Positions 54,251 to 64,000 of a stretch of DNA of 64,000 nt are shown piece after piece. Position numbers and translations under genes: made by a program. Each line of letters begins with the position of its first letter. Within the stretch, counting starts at the first letter, position 1. Origin of the DNA: Anastatus disparis. Its lineage: Eukaryota > Arthropoda > Insecta > Hymenoptera > Eupelmidae. The notes below the pieces were generated by a model. The model saw nothing but the letters and a program-made list of their open reading frames with translations. It ran no database searches and was not told the origin of the DNA. The stretch lies in the NCBI GenBank assembly GCA_017163975.1, contig JAFFSR010000015.1, positions 2,176,501 to 2,240,500 of the forward strand, read 5' to 3'.

Positions 54251-56749
54251 TACATGATTAGTTAATTGTCTCTTGGTTTCTCTGTAGGAGGTTGATCGTT
54301 CTCAAGCTCTTCGATTACTCGAATGTGCTTCTGATCGTGCTCTGTTTCTTGATATTGCCCATCTCCCACCTCGATTTCTGCCCTTTCCATCGCCACTTGT
54401 AATAAATCCCTTCTCTCACCTTCTTCAGAACTTATCCCCTCTATTGATGGATCCCAGTCATGCATGAACTCCTCTAATATGTCATACTCAATAATGATTT
54501 GCTCACCTTGGTTGCCATGAAGTGTCACCCCCACTCGTGCTGCACTATTTTCATTGGATGGTTCATCCCCTCTCTTAATTTCCTCTTCTCTGCTATGCTT
54601 TGTAACATCCATCCCCACTCGCGTTACTCTATTTTTATTGGATACTTCGTGTCCCTTCTTCTTTTCCTCCTCCTGCTCTTTTTCAGCAGATATTTTTCTT
54701 GCATATTCTCTCTCTACTTTAAGTGCAGCTTGCGCCATCTGTATCTCTTCAATTCTAAAATGACCCCATGGTAAAGTGTCTGTACTATCAGGCAATAAAA
54801 ATCTCTTATCAGTATGTGGACTTGGTGCAATTTTCGTTTGCTTTTCAGTATGCACTGTCTGTAATTTTGATCGAATATTGCACTGTTCACGGTGTATAAT
54901 AACAAGATCCTGAAGACAACTTCGGTAATCCTCGAAAGTGATAGTTTTCTTCATGACGTTAGATTTGATACCTTTAGCTTTTTTCACTGTGTCTCCTCCA
55001 TCAACCAAAATACTGTACATTTCGCTCCGCAAACCTATGAATTCAGACATAATCTTGCCACAGCATTCATCTTTCATTAATCCAGGAACTTTCTTATTGA
55101 CACGTGGAATATTAAACTGATTATTTTCAGCATAATCAGAAGTATCAAATCTGTGAATGTCTTCCTTCATTGTTTGGTACATATTAATGTCTATAACTTC
55201 ATATATTAAACTATTCGTATCTGTATATAGAAGTTTACATTTTTGTCCTAGTCGCTATTTCATATATGAGTAATGAAACTGATATAGCAGTGTTTTTGAT
55301 AAATCAAGGATGGAAAAACCAACGTATATAGGTTTTTTTATTGTGATACTCGTTCTCTTCAGCTGAATCGCTACTAAATTATCATGTCTTTGCTCCATAT
55401 CTGCCTGTGAATTTATTTATTAATCGCACATCAACACGTGACCGCTCTCGTTCGATGCACTTTCGACATACAGAGTTAATAAGCAATTTATAGAAGAGTT
55501 TTTCAAACTCATTCTTTGCTTGCTTCCTCTTCTCGGTATTTAATTCAACATAAGGTTTGAGCCGAGCCTTTTGTTCAAAACTTAAAATTCTATGTACTTT
55601 TTTCAATCTAAGTCCATTATCTAACGCTTGTTTAAGCGTCCGATAATGTATGCCATACCTTTCCTTGTTGTCCAAAGTAGTAAGCAGTTTTTTTTGCTTC
55701 GAGGCTGGTGGTGGACGACGTTCTGCGCAAATAGGTAAATCCCGATGTTCATCATGGATTTCCACAGGATATTTTAAATCCACTTCAGCAATATATCCTA
55801 TATCCGAATCTGGCGGTATATTAAACAAATCTGGCATTGTTTCATAATCAATCCATTTAAATTTTCCTATCGGTAAATGTTGTATCATCGCCCAACCATA
55901 AAGATTATTAATATCAAAATATAGAAGGGTCTTCTTTTTCTGATTTTCGTTATATGAAGGACCCATGTATGGATTGTTTGCCTTTGCATACCGGTTACAG
56001 CACTGGCTTATTCCTCCACGAATACCTACTTCGATAAACATTAGCATGTCAATGTCTGTCAAAAGTTCCAATTCTACCTTTGTCATTTTAAGAGCTGCTG
56101 AAAATGCTAAGCCTGGAGTTGTGTAAAAATGAGCAGGACATAAATCGTATGCTTCAAGAGAGGTCCCGCGGAAGCTTTCGAAGACGTCAGCCAATAGCAA
56201 AACATCGGTTTTTAAGTATAAATCCGAGTACTCTCTTAAAGTTTTTATATTGAATTCATTCCAAACTTGAACAGCGTGCTTATAATCTTCTTCAGCTATA
56301 TGAGAATCGGTTAGTTTATTGTAGATGTCCTTTTTGTCTGGCAGCTTTGTAGACATCAATTTATCTAATCCATCCACAAAATCGTACGAGAATACATCTT
56401 TTCGTCTAAGAAGATTTATCTTAGCATCTGTAAATCCATCTGTTTGAAATTCTCTCACTGCTATTGGTACGTTTTTGAGATAAGATACAAGCTTCTCCAA
56501 TGGTGATGGTAGAAAATGCCAAGAATCTATAAATCTAAAATTGATGTCACTATTATCCATATATTTTGTAAAAGAAATGTATTTCTCTTTATTTTGAGGT
56601 ATTAGAGTCATTCGTCCCTTCATCAATGTCGAAGTCCCGATTTATTTCAGAATAAAATGAGTGTCATAATTGAGATTATGAAAAATAACAGGAATGAATT
56701 TTGAAATCTTATAATTCAAATTACATAAATTATGAGCTGCACCTCAAAA

Positions 56750-56833
56750 CTAAAAAAAAAATAAATAAATGTAAAATAACCGAATTAATTTTCTTTATTT
56801 AATTATAACCAAATTTAATTATAAACAACTTGC
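56750..56833 (-). other. polB intron, copy B, with GC donor
   Basis: 84 bp. The donor reads GCAAGTTG, where copy A has GTAAGTTG; the acceptor TTTTTTTTAG is intact. The downstream exon has also lost a base compared with copy A. Confidence 0.8.
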
Positions 56834-59206
56834 CGTCCTGTGAGATTACAATGGTCTCGTACTACAAGTTCTTCGGCACGGATTGGTTCTCTACATATAT
56901 GACAATTAGTTGACCTCTGGAAAGACAATCCTTCTAAATCTGTAAGTTTCGTTGGTTTCGGATTTTTGTAGAGTTCATCAATTTTCTCACCGATTGATTT
57001 CAATTCTTTAACAAACCATTCTGCAGGTGTCTCTTCACATTCGTTAATCCTTCTGTATGATTTATAATAAGATAATTTATCATCAAAACTGCATTTCATG
57101 TGGTATCCAATACTGTATGCTTCATGAAGTTGAAAACCCTTCTCACTGTCTGTAGGTTTCAATAAACATTCAAAAGCTGCATAAATAACAAAAGGAACTT
57201 TTTCACTCTTGCTGTAATCTTCGAATTTGAGAATATTATTCTTTGAGTCGGGCAGATTTATTCTACATCTATTTAAATTTTCACAATTATTTTCATGAAT
57301 TACGAATCTTTCTTCACCATAAATAATTTGTAAACACCTCTCACAATGGTAAGATTTTATATGGCTTTTAGACACTTGAGAAGCCAGGAGTCGAAACAAG
57401 TTTTTAATCCAAACATAATGATATTGAGGCATGTCTCCATCATCAGCATCATTATTTTCTTCATACTCATCTATGTAGAAATCTTGAATAATGAGCAAAT
57501 TAACATGTTGTACCTTTTTTTTATGTAATATGACACGGCGATACTTCAAACTTCGGACCATACTTTTTTAACATGTATAAGTTTATTGAAATATTATTAT
57601 TTAATTTTTCGAATTCCGGAATATCTTTAATTTTTACTGGAAATTTAATTTTATCAAACCTCAGCTTATTATTATGCGGTAGATAATGATCCACTCTTTG
57701 AGTATTACGGTTACTAGGATATAATGTGGAAAGTACAGCATATTTAAAACACTGATTGTCATTATTGCGAACTTTAACACTCGCTTTCTTATTTTCTATA
57801 AACTTCGGAAGAGGTATATAAGAACTACCCTTCAAAGGAGAATATTTTTTCATATTCATACACAAACTTATTATACTCTTCAAAGTCCACCCTGAATCCT
57901 TTTCTTGAAATTCCTCTATTTGCGTAAGAATAGGCTCTTTGATATTATCTTCGAACCATTCCTCTAAATCAGTTGACATGTATACTGTATTACTTTCACT
58001 TGTAGAATATTTAGTATCATTTAATTCCTCAGTATTTTTCTGCACAGAAAATTCAGCGATGAAATCAGAATTTATTTTTAACGCATTATATTCTTCTAAA
58101 CACGCCTGAACCTTAACTTTAAGTGCATTACTCAAAAAACTCAAAATGTCCACATGTTTAATATTTACTAGGGCTGCCAATTGAATTCGGATTTTCAAGT
58201 ATTTGAAGACTCGGATATCCAAAACCCGGATAGATTCGAATCTCAGATTCGTAAGATCCGAATCCTACGGATCTTAGTTTCGGGTCTGACGGATCCAAGA
58301 TCCGGATCTTAGATTCGGATCTGACGGATCCAAGTTCCTGATTTTACGGATCCAAGATCCGAATCCTCGGAATCATTTAGCATCTACGACTACAGAGTCC
58401 AATTTCATCGAAACATTCTTTTCAAATCATGTAAAAGAAAATTTTCATTTTTATTTAATTTAATAACTTGTATTTCTTTAATATTGAAGATCCATTTTTA
58501 TTATTTAGTACTTGAATAATAATATATAAGTACTTAAATAATATTTTCATAAGTTTTGCTTGAAAGTGAATAATCAAATGAAAAATTTTAAGGATGAAAT
58601 CATAATTTATTGTTGCAAAAATTTTTACAAAGTAAAAATTTTTCTCATTATAATGACGATATGAGTCAAAATTTTCGAATGAACGCTTGATTAATGCAGT
58701 GTTTAATATTACTATATCATATGAAATAGTTTATACCTAATAGAGTTTCTGTAATCCTCAATACCGTGAATATAAAGTATGTTTGTGTATATAAGAAAAC
58801 GTTGAAGTTTAATTAATATTATCTATCTTCCTCTTACATGTAACTATTAAAGTAATTAAGCAAAGCAGAATACCGACTTATTTATGTACGACAAGTGAAA
58901 ATATTGATATATTAGTTACACACTTTTGTCTTTTATTTGAGATAAATTATTTTTATTTATTTACATATATTTTTAATTACAAAAAATTATCGATTTTAAA
59001 AATTTAAAATTAATAATACTTACATGCGCCGTAAAATAAGCATATTAATATATAGCGAATATGTAATGACGTAATAGCGAGTCCTCTTTGTACAGAGTAA
59101 GCAAGGAGGAGGACCCGCATACGGTGGTCATAATTTCTATCGTTCTTATTCGTTATGCCGTAGTAAATCCCCCACTATGAATTATATCTACGTATTTATG
59201 TACGTA

Positions 59207-59237
<31 letters not shown>

Positions 59238-59574
59238 GTAAGTTCATACTTATGTTTGATTGTGTATATATAAATATAGTAATATAGTAATGTATAATTT
59301 GTTATTATTTATTTATATTGTTTGTATTTATTTTGCTAGTATGGTTTAATATAATTTTTCTCATACTTGCTGGGTAAGTGGCCTATAGCGCATGCGTTTT
59401 CGGGGTGGTAAGTAGCTAATAGCGCGCGCCGCGTATGTTTTGTCTTTGAAGCGTGTGTTTGAGTAAAAAGCGTTAGGTTATAGAAAATAACGTCACGCAA
59501 ATCCGTTAATTAATGAAAAAAAGAAAACCACGATTTTGTTTTGTATATGCATAAGTAGCGTCGCGCGGGCGAAG

Positions 59575-59662
59575 ATGATAGGAGAGAGAGAGAAAAAGAG
59601 AATACTTTATCGAAAGAAAACAAGACACGCCAGAACGTGTTTACGAGTCAGTCGTACGGCAG

Positions 59663-59701
<39 letters not shown>

Positions 59702-59765
59702 AGAGAATGCTATACCGAAAGGAAACAAAACACGCTAGAACGTGCACGAGTTTCTATGTACGAGT
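59575..59765 (+). repeat. Tandem duplication with (GA)n inside the hAT-like element
   Basis: GAGAGAGAGA, AAAGAGAATACTTTATCGAAAG, CACGCCAGAACGTG and TACGAGTCA recur as GAGAATGCTATACCGAAAGG, CACGCTAGAACGTG and TACGAGTCA. The (GA)n tract is at about 59668-59698. The frame through it is a by-product. Confidence 0.8.
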
Positions 59766-59865
59766 CATTTGTGTGCTAGCTTCTTGATGAAAGTTGTTGG
59801 CGATGCAAAAAATAATATTTATATAAAATGTTTTTTTTGATTTACATATTAATTTTTTTAAATGT

Positions 59866-60055
59866 GGGGGGCTTCGCCCTCAACCCCCCTTTCCGCGCCC
59901 TAACATGTCACTCTCTCTCTTATACCCAGCACTTATGAGAAAAAATAGTATATGAATCTCGCCTGAGTTTAGTTGACTATTGCGCCACTCGGGCAATGGC
60001 GCTACTCGCTACGCTCGTGCGCCAGCTTGCCCTCGTGCGCAATAGTCAACTAAAC
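59866..60055. other. Hairpins inside the hAT-like element
   Basis: GGGGGGCTTCGCCC...CAACCCCCC at 59866-59889, and GTTTAGTTGACTATTGCGC at 59967-59985, which is exactly inverted at 60037-60055. Between the latter arms the sequence is CG-rich (GCTACTCGCTACGCTCGTGC). Confidence 0.85.
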
Positions 60056-60962
60056 CTTACTCGTTACACAATATACTATTAAAAGATTATTTTTTTTTAT
60101 TATTTTATATCGCATTCCTCTTTCTAGTATTAATGTCTATATAAATAGACACGATCACGCGCTTCAGCGCTATTTAAGTCACAGATGCCCCAAGACATTA
60201 TTTTAAAAAATAATTATCAAAAGAAAAAATTTTCAATCGATTAAAACAATTTTGCCATGAATATAGATAATAAATGGGTTAGATCCGAATCTTGGATCCG
60301 TTGGATCCGGATCTTGGATCCGAGTCTTGGATCCGTTGGATTCGGATCTTGGATCCGTTGGATTCGGATCTTGGATCCGTTGGATTCGGATCTTGGATCC
60401 GTGATATCCGGATTTAGGAGTATCCGGTTCTACGAATCTGAGATTCGAATCTATTCGGATTTAGAGTATCCGGATTTTAAAATATCCGGGTAGTTGGCAG
60501 CTCTAATATTTACCACTACACCAGTTCTGATTCGATTTTGGAAAGCTGACTCTACGTCTCGCCACTCGACTCTAGCTTCTCTTTCTTCAGATTGTAGATT
60601 GCCTCCTTGATGAAGATTTTGTTCCAACTGAACTTGCATGTACGAAAGATGTGTCATACAAGTTTGACATTTCTGTTTCTCCCCTCTTTTGAGGTTAGGT
60701 CGAACGATTTTTTCGTTTAATTTAATGACAGCAGAATTACACATATCTAATCAATAATGAATATCATCATTGCTCAATTCGTTTATACTTCGTAAAGTAT
60801 CATGAAGTAATTGGACAAGACGTTCAAAAAAATCGATTGAAGTCATTTTTACTTTTTTTAACTAAAAGATGACTAGAGCAACAGTTTCAACTCACACAAT
60901 ATTCAAGAATAAATCTCACTGATTGTTATATACGACGTGTAGTCATCCAAGAAATAGCTTCG

Positions 60963-61157
60963 CTTTTTATAGGTAAAAACAATGTAAGAAGGGATACAAA
61001 TTTTAAATTTCATCCAATAGTAAAAGGAAAAGTTAGTGAAAATTTAAGAAGGGTTACAAATTTGAAAATTCGTCCAATAGTAAAAAAGAAAATTTAAGAA
61101 GGTATACAAATTTCGAGATTTGACCAATGATAAAAAAGAAAATTTAAGAAGGGATAC
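60963..61157 (-). promoter_or_regulatory. polB promoter of copy B: three CCAAT-bearing tandem units and TATA box
   Basis: CCAAT (read on the plus strand) occurs at 61014, 61074 and 61124, once in each 50-60-bp unit beginning GTATCCCTTCTTA on the minus strand. TATAAAAAG (minus) lies at 60963-60971, about 120 bp upstream of the polB ATG. Copy A has the same design. The units also sit upstream of the divergent fragment at 61155. Confidence 0.65.
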
Positions 61158-61335
61158 GAATTACATTACAATGGCTGGAAAAGTATCACCATGGAATACA
61201 ATGGAACTCAGGAGATATACCTTACCATCGTCTTCAAAAAATTTTTGAAATTTGTTTGCAAGGAGTCAAGGAAGTATTTGTCAAGGGTGAGCAGAAAGCG
61301 CAATGGTTAGCTGATCTTTTACCAAATGTGTAAGT
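61155..61335 (+). pseudogene. Fragment of a second exonuclease-like family gene, divergent from polB
   Basis: Plus strand reads QWLEKYHHGIQWNSGDIPYH, then LQKIFEICLQGVKEVFVKGE and QKAQWLADLLPNV followed by TAA at 61331. This matches the second half of the gene at 44095/46806 (VRLKQSYGIAWNTDGLDYSQ, ATKIFVINEFKRKWL) but at low identity. The N-terminal half is missing. The TAA sits in GTGTAAGTAA, so a splice donor GTAAGT is also possible there. Confidence 0.55.
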
Positions 61336-61369
61336 AATACATTTATGTTTCAACTTTCATACTTTTCTT

Positions 61370-61606
61370 GCTGTTTTAATACTTTTTCAAACTTTTTCAA
61401 ACTTGCTTGATACTTTTTCATACTTTTCCAAGCTTATTTGATACTTTTTTATACTTTTTCATACTTGTTTCATACTTTTTTATACTTTTCCATTCTTGTT
61501 TGATACTTTTTTATAATTTTCTTTTTTAATTATTTTAATACTTTAACATACTGTATTTAACCATATTAATACTTTATAATACTTTATTTTTCATGTTGTA
61601 TATACT
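61370..61606. repeat. Tandem repeat of GATACTTTTTCATACTTTT type
   Basis: About ten short units of roughly 20 bp with TACTTTTT cores, inside the right subterminal region of copy B. Confidence 0.85.
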
Positions 61607-61610
61607 TTAA

Positions 61611-61885
61611 GAGGAGGTCACGTATCTCTGTCTTTTTCTAATAAAAAAATTGAGTTTTTTACAGAAACTAATAACTTTAGCAAAAAATGGAGAGAAAGCC
61701 GCATCTCGTATCAAAAAAAGCAATATTTTCTTTGATAAGAAAGAATTAATTTTATTGCTTTGTTTTCAAGAAAACCTTGAAAAACTTAAATCATAGAGGT
61801 TAAGGTGGACAATTTGGTTTTTCAAGGTTTTCTTGAGAACGAAGCAATAAAATTAATTTTTTCTTATCCCGTGAAAATCACACGA
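61611..61885. mobile_element. Truncated palindromic MITE, TTAA family
   Basis: Begins GAGGAGGTCACG after TTAA at 61607. The left arm carries GCCGCATCTCGTAT and AGCAATATTTTC; the right arm starts (TTTCTTGAGAACGAAGCAATA) but breaks off near 61885. Related to the copies at 5541, 12119 and 13294. Confidence 0.7.
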
Positions 61886-62274
61886 TTGGCTAAAATTTTC
61901 TTTTCAAAAACTTTTTACCTCCCTTACAGAAATTTATTCCATCCTTCGTTAGTTTTGTTCACGCCTAAGATTTTAATTTATATTCTCATGCAACTGACCC
62001 TTGTAATGAATGTCGTTTTTCTCAAAAAAATCTTTTATATACCTGTGAATATTAGATTTTCTTAAAAGAAGGATTTTCAACAGAAAGAAGTCATGTACAT
62101 ATTTGCTGGAATATGTCTCCTTTCAAAACAATTGACCCCTTCAATAAATATCTTTTTTTTCTCAAGAATATTTTTGTACAACTGTGATAAATCAATCCTG
62201 AAAATTTCCAAATAAATGCACCTGCAAGATAACTTTTTCTCACACACTTGTTACAAAAAAATTTTTAAACCTGA
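61886..62274. other. Subterminal sequence of Polinton B
   Basis: Contains partial matches to the 297-bp repeat that follows (CTTTCAATAAATATC-like words at 62140). An 86-codon frame at 61805-62065 crosses the MITE edge and is not believed. Confidence 0.5.
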
Positions 62275-62870
62275 AAAGAAAAAGAATACAAGTGATCCTT
62301 TCAATAAATATCTCTTTACCTCAAAAAACTTTCACATGTAAAATCTTCGTCCACCTGCAAAATACTTTTTTTCTTAAAAAACTTGCATACATCTGTGAGA
62401 AAAGGAGGATTTTCCTTTTTTAATAGAGTGAAGCCTCGGATATTTTCTTTAAATAAGAATTCTCTTTTCTTTAAAACAAAGAGAGAAAAGGTAGCTGGCC
62501 CTTTCAATAAATCTTTTTTCTCAAAAAAGTTTTTCTTTCACAAAAAGTGACATAAGACAATATCTTAGAAGTTAAAAAAAGAATACAAGTAATCCTTTCA
62601 ATAAATATCTCTTCATCTTAAAAAACTTTCGCACGTGAAATCTTTGACCCCCCTGCAAGATACTTTTTCTCAAGAAAGCCGACATCCACCTGTGAATATA
62701 AAAGAAACATTTTCAAAACAGCATTTTCCTTTTTTAACAGAGTAAAACCTCGTATATTTTCTTCAAATAAGGATTCTCTATTTCAAAACAAGAAGAGAAA
62801 AGGTAGCTGACCCTTTCAATAAATCTTTTTTTCTCAAAAAAAAGAACAAAAGATAATCTTTCAAAAACAG
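62275..62870. repeat. Two tandem units of about 297 bp
   Basis: TCCTTTCAATAAATATCTCT at 62296 recurs at 62593. Within each unit: CACATGTAAAATCTT / GCACGTGAAATCTT, AGCCTCGGATATTTTC / AACCTCGTATATTTTC, and AGAGAAAAGGTAGCTG. Confidence 0.85.
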
Positions 62871-63443
62871 TGACTTAAAAAATATAATAGAAGGCAAATT
62901 TATAGTTTTGCTTATGTACTATATCCTAAAAAAAGGCGCAATCCATTATTTTCATGCACCTGTGACTTAAAAGAGAACACACACAGTGTACTGCATTTAG
63001 AGACTGTTCGTCCCTTTCCCTCTCTTCTAAAAGCAGGTAAATTTTCACGCAATGTCAAAGAAAACGCATAGTAGACCAGCACTGCGTAAAAGGTCTGCCC
63101 TTTCCCTCTCTTCTAAGAGTAGGTCAATTTTTCTGCGTCCCCAAAATAGAACATATAGTGGGCGGCACTCTATCCTTTCCTTAAAAATAAGAAGAGAGAA
63201 GGGCTAGCCCTTTCCTAGAAGAAAATACATTTTTTAAGGAAGGGAAGACTTATACGTATTTTAAATAGAACGGATTGTAACACACTTAGTGGAGGGAGAC
63301 AAGTGTTTTATCCTTTTTCATTTTTTAAACAGGGGGGGAGGAATTCACATGTATTTTAAATGACACGGATTCTAACACACTTGGGGAAGGAGAGGGGGTG
63401 TGCTACAATCCGGGTGTGCCAGTATGCCTATAGCCTATCTACT
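62871..63443. repeat. Right terminal region of copy B with short repeats
   Basis: CCCTTTCCCTCTCTTCTAA appears twice (63012, 63098), and GTATTTTAAATNNNACGGATT appears twice near 63260 and 63352. The terminal inverted repeat occupies about the last 45 bp. Confidence 0.75.
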
Positions 63444-63449
63444 AAACAG

Positions 63450-63688
63450 CCTTTACACCAGAGGTTGATAATGATTTTTTTCGTATGAAAGCCAAAAATG
63501 AGAAAAGAAATTGCGATTTTCAGGTTAGAATACGAAAAAATTATTTTTCTATTTTTTCACTAAATTGTGCAAATTTGTACTCAAGGAAACAAAAAAAGTG
63601 GTTTTTAAAAAATGTCTGTATGTGTGTGTATGTGTGCGTGTGCGTATGCGTGTGCGCGTGCTTGTGTGTTTGTGTATGTGTGTGTGTA

Positions 63689-63749
<61 letters not shown>

Positions 63750-64000
63750 TCATTCACCTAATTAGATCTTGAAAACTACTCGATGGATATGCTTTAAATT
63801 TTGCATACAATTTATTTTTTCGTCTAACTCGTGCGAAAAATATTAAAAATTGGTTTTCTTAGCGTTGTTTTAATTTGAGAGCCATTTTAAACATTAAAAA
63901 GAAATTTTCATTTTTCATTTTTTTTCAATTTCACGCAAACTACTCGATGAATTCGCTCTAAAATTTGCATGGAAATTATTTGCGATTGCCAAAAAAAGAA
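63450..64000. repeat. Dispersed repeat with (TG)n, inverted relative of 1-515
   Basis: Shares AAAGTGGTTT, CAAATTTGTACTCA-like, AATGTCTGTATGTGTGTG, CTACTCGATGGATATGCT and CTACTCGATGAATTCGCT words with the reverse complement of 1-515. (TG)n runs from about 63619 to 63748. Interrupted on its left by Polinton B. Confidence 0.8.

Larger units (their letters stand above)
58169..60505. mobile_element. hAT-like non-autonomous element in polB
   Basis: 2337 bp. Ends TAGGGCTGCCAA...TTGGCAGCTCTA, flanked by the 8-bp duplication ATATTTAC (58161-58168, 60506-60513). An 8-bp duplication with such ends fits hAT. Subterminal arrays of GGATCCAAGATCCG-like words lie at both ends (58230-58380, 60275-60400). No transposase frame. 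The interior has a roughly 100-bp tandem duplication (59575-59760) with GA repeats, a (TA)n run and hairpins. Confidence 0.92.
54262..60846 (-). pseudogene. polB: Protein-primed DNA polymerase B, copy B, split by a hAT-like element
   Basis: ATG at 60846 (MTSIDFFERLVQLLHD), a stop near 60753, then NRIRTGVVVNI at 60515. A 2337-bp insertion follows, and coding resumes as HVDILSFLSNALKVKVQACL. Next are a zinc-finger-like YHCERCLQI, CHICREPI with VRDHCNLTG, an intron (56750-56833), KTDVLLLADVFESF and motif A YFDINNLYGWAM (55905). Motif B reads LINSVCRKC instead of LINSVYGKC. Motif C reads YTDTNSLIYE, so the second catalytic Asp is Asn. A Glu/Lys/Arg-rich tail of about 130 residues ends at 54262. 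Confidence 0.93.
46644..63443. mobile_element. Polinton/Maverick copy B, complete from TIR to TIR, 16.8 kb
   Basis: The left end AGTAGATAGGCTATAGGCAT and right end ATGCCTATAGCCTATCTACT are inverted over about 45 bp (to the CACACCCGGATT words). The element is flanked by the 6-bp duplication AAACAG (46638-46643, 63444-63449), exactly what Polintons produce. It holds all core genes: major and minor capsid, protease, ATPase, integrase and polB, plus four lesser ones. A 2.3-kb hAT-like element sits in polB. Stops and frameshifts are in nearly every gene, so it is not autonomous. Confidence 0.96.

Noticed and set aside
54499..54774. Hydrophobic 60-90 codon plus-strand frames
   Set aside because: Antisense readings of the Glu/Lys-rich tail of polB copy B.
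59536..59787. 83-codon Arg/Glu-rich frame resembling a charged protein
   Set aside because: Arises from the (GA)n tract and a tandem duplication in a hAT-like element; no homologue recognised.
62275..62870. CRISPR-like array
   Set aside because: Two 297-bp diverged units without short identical repeats or unique spacers; the genome is eukaryotic.
30600..63443. Exogenous virus integrated recently
   Set aside because: Both copies have many stops, frameshifts and nested insertions, so they are old genomic elements.
63485..63772. Cys/Val-rich frames
   Set aside because: Readings of the (TG)n microsatellite.

Overview
The window looks like a piece of an AT-rich arthropod genome, most likely an insect. 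I infer this from the mix of Polinton/Maverick, Helitron, Gypsy and Jockey-type elements, spliceosomal introns, long poly(TA) tracts and a complex satellite. I see no host gene, rRNA, tRNA or CRISPR. Almost everything recognisable is mobile DNA nested in mobile DNA, and nearly every reading frame is broken, so this is an old transposon graveyard, possibly heterochromatic.

Layout. 1-515 is a dispersed repeat with a (CA)n tract; an inverted relative fills 63450-64000. 516-4298 is the degraded end of a divergent Polinton (copy C: protease, minor capsid, major capsid, small ORF, terminal repeat). 4299-7600 is AT-rich with two palindromic foldback elements. 7629-10626 is a Gypsy element with both LTRs and a 5-bp target duplication but an internal deletion. 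About 11410-17230 is a decayed Helitron (Rep plus PIF1-like helicase) carrying two palindromic TTAA-flanked MITEs. 17320-25215 holds G-rich and C-rich minisatellites, poly(TA), and a pair of inverted 'GTCGCTAA' arrays that enclose possible exons and a nested, dead Jockey-type LINE. 26439-26912 is a GC-richer island. 26913-30590 is a satellite of about 30 units of about 121 bp; most units carry nuclear-receptor-like half-sites.

30600-63443 is the centrepiece: two closely related Polintons in opposite orientation. Copy A (30600-44767) lacks its polymerase-side end. Copy B (46644-63443) is complete from TIR to TIR, starts AGTAGATAGG, and is flanked by the 6-bp duplication AAACAG. Its map is: exonuclease-like gene, major capsid, minor capsid, PLA2/protease gene (all minus); packaging ATPase, conserved unknown protein, fibre-like protein, integrase (all plus); then a small ORF and protein-primed DNA polymerase B (minus), with a divergent gene fragment beyond. 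This is a replication, integration and virion-morphogenesis gene set (polB, INT, PRO, ATPase, two capsid proteins), so the element is virus-like, but both copies are dead. Comparing A and B gives empty sites for several later insertions: a TTA-flanked MITE and a foldback element in A, and an 8-bp-duplication hAT-like element in B.

Confidence is high for element identity and for the exact boundaries quoted with target duplications. It is moderate for the capsid assignments and low for the functions of the small Polinton ORFs and of the putative exons at 18860-20010. All homology calls are from recognised motifs and from comparing copies within the window; no database search was possible.
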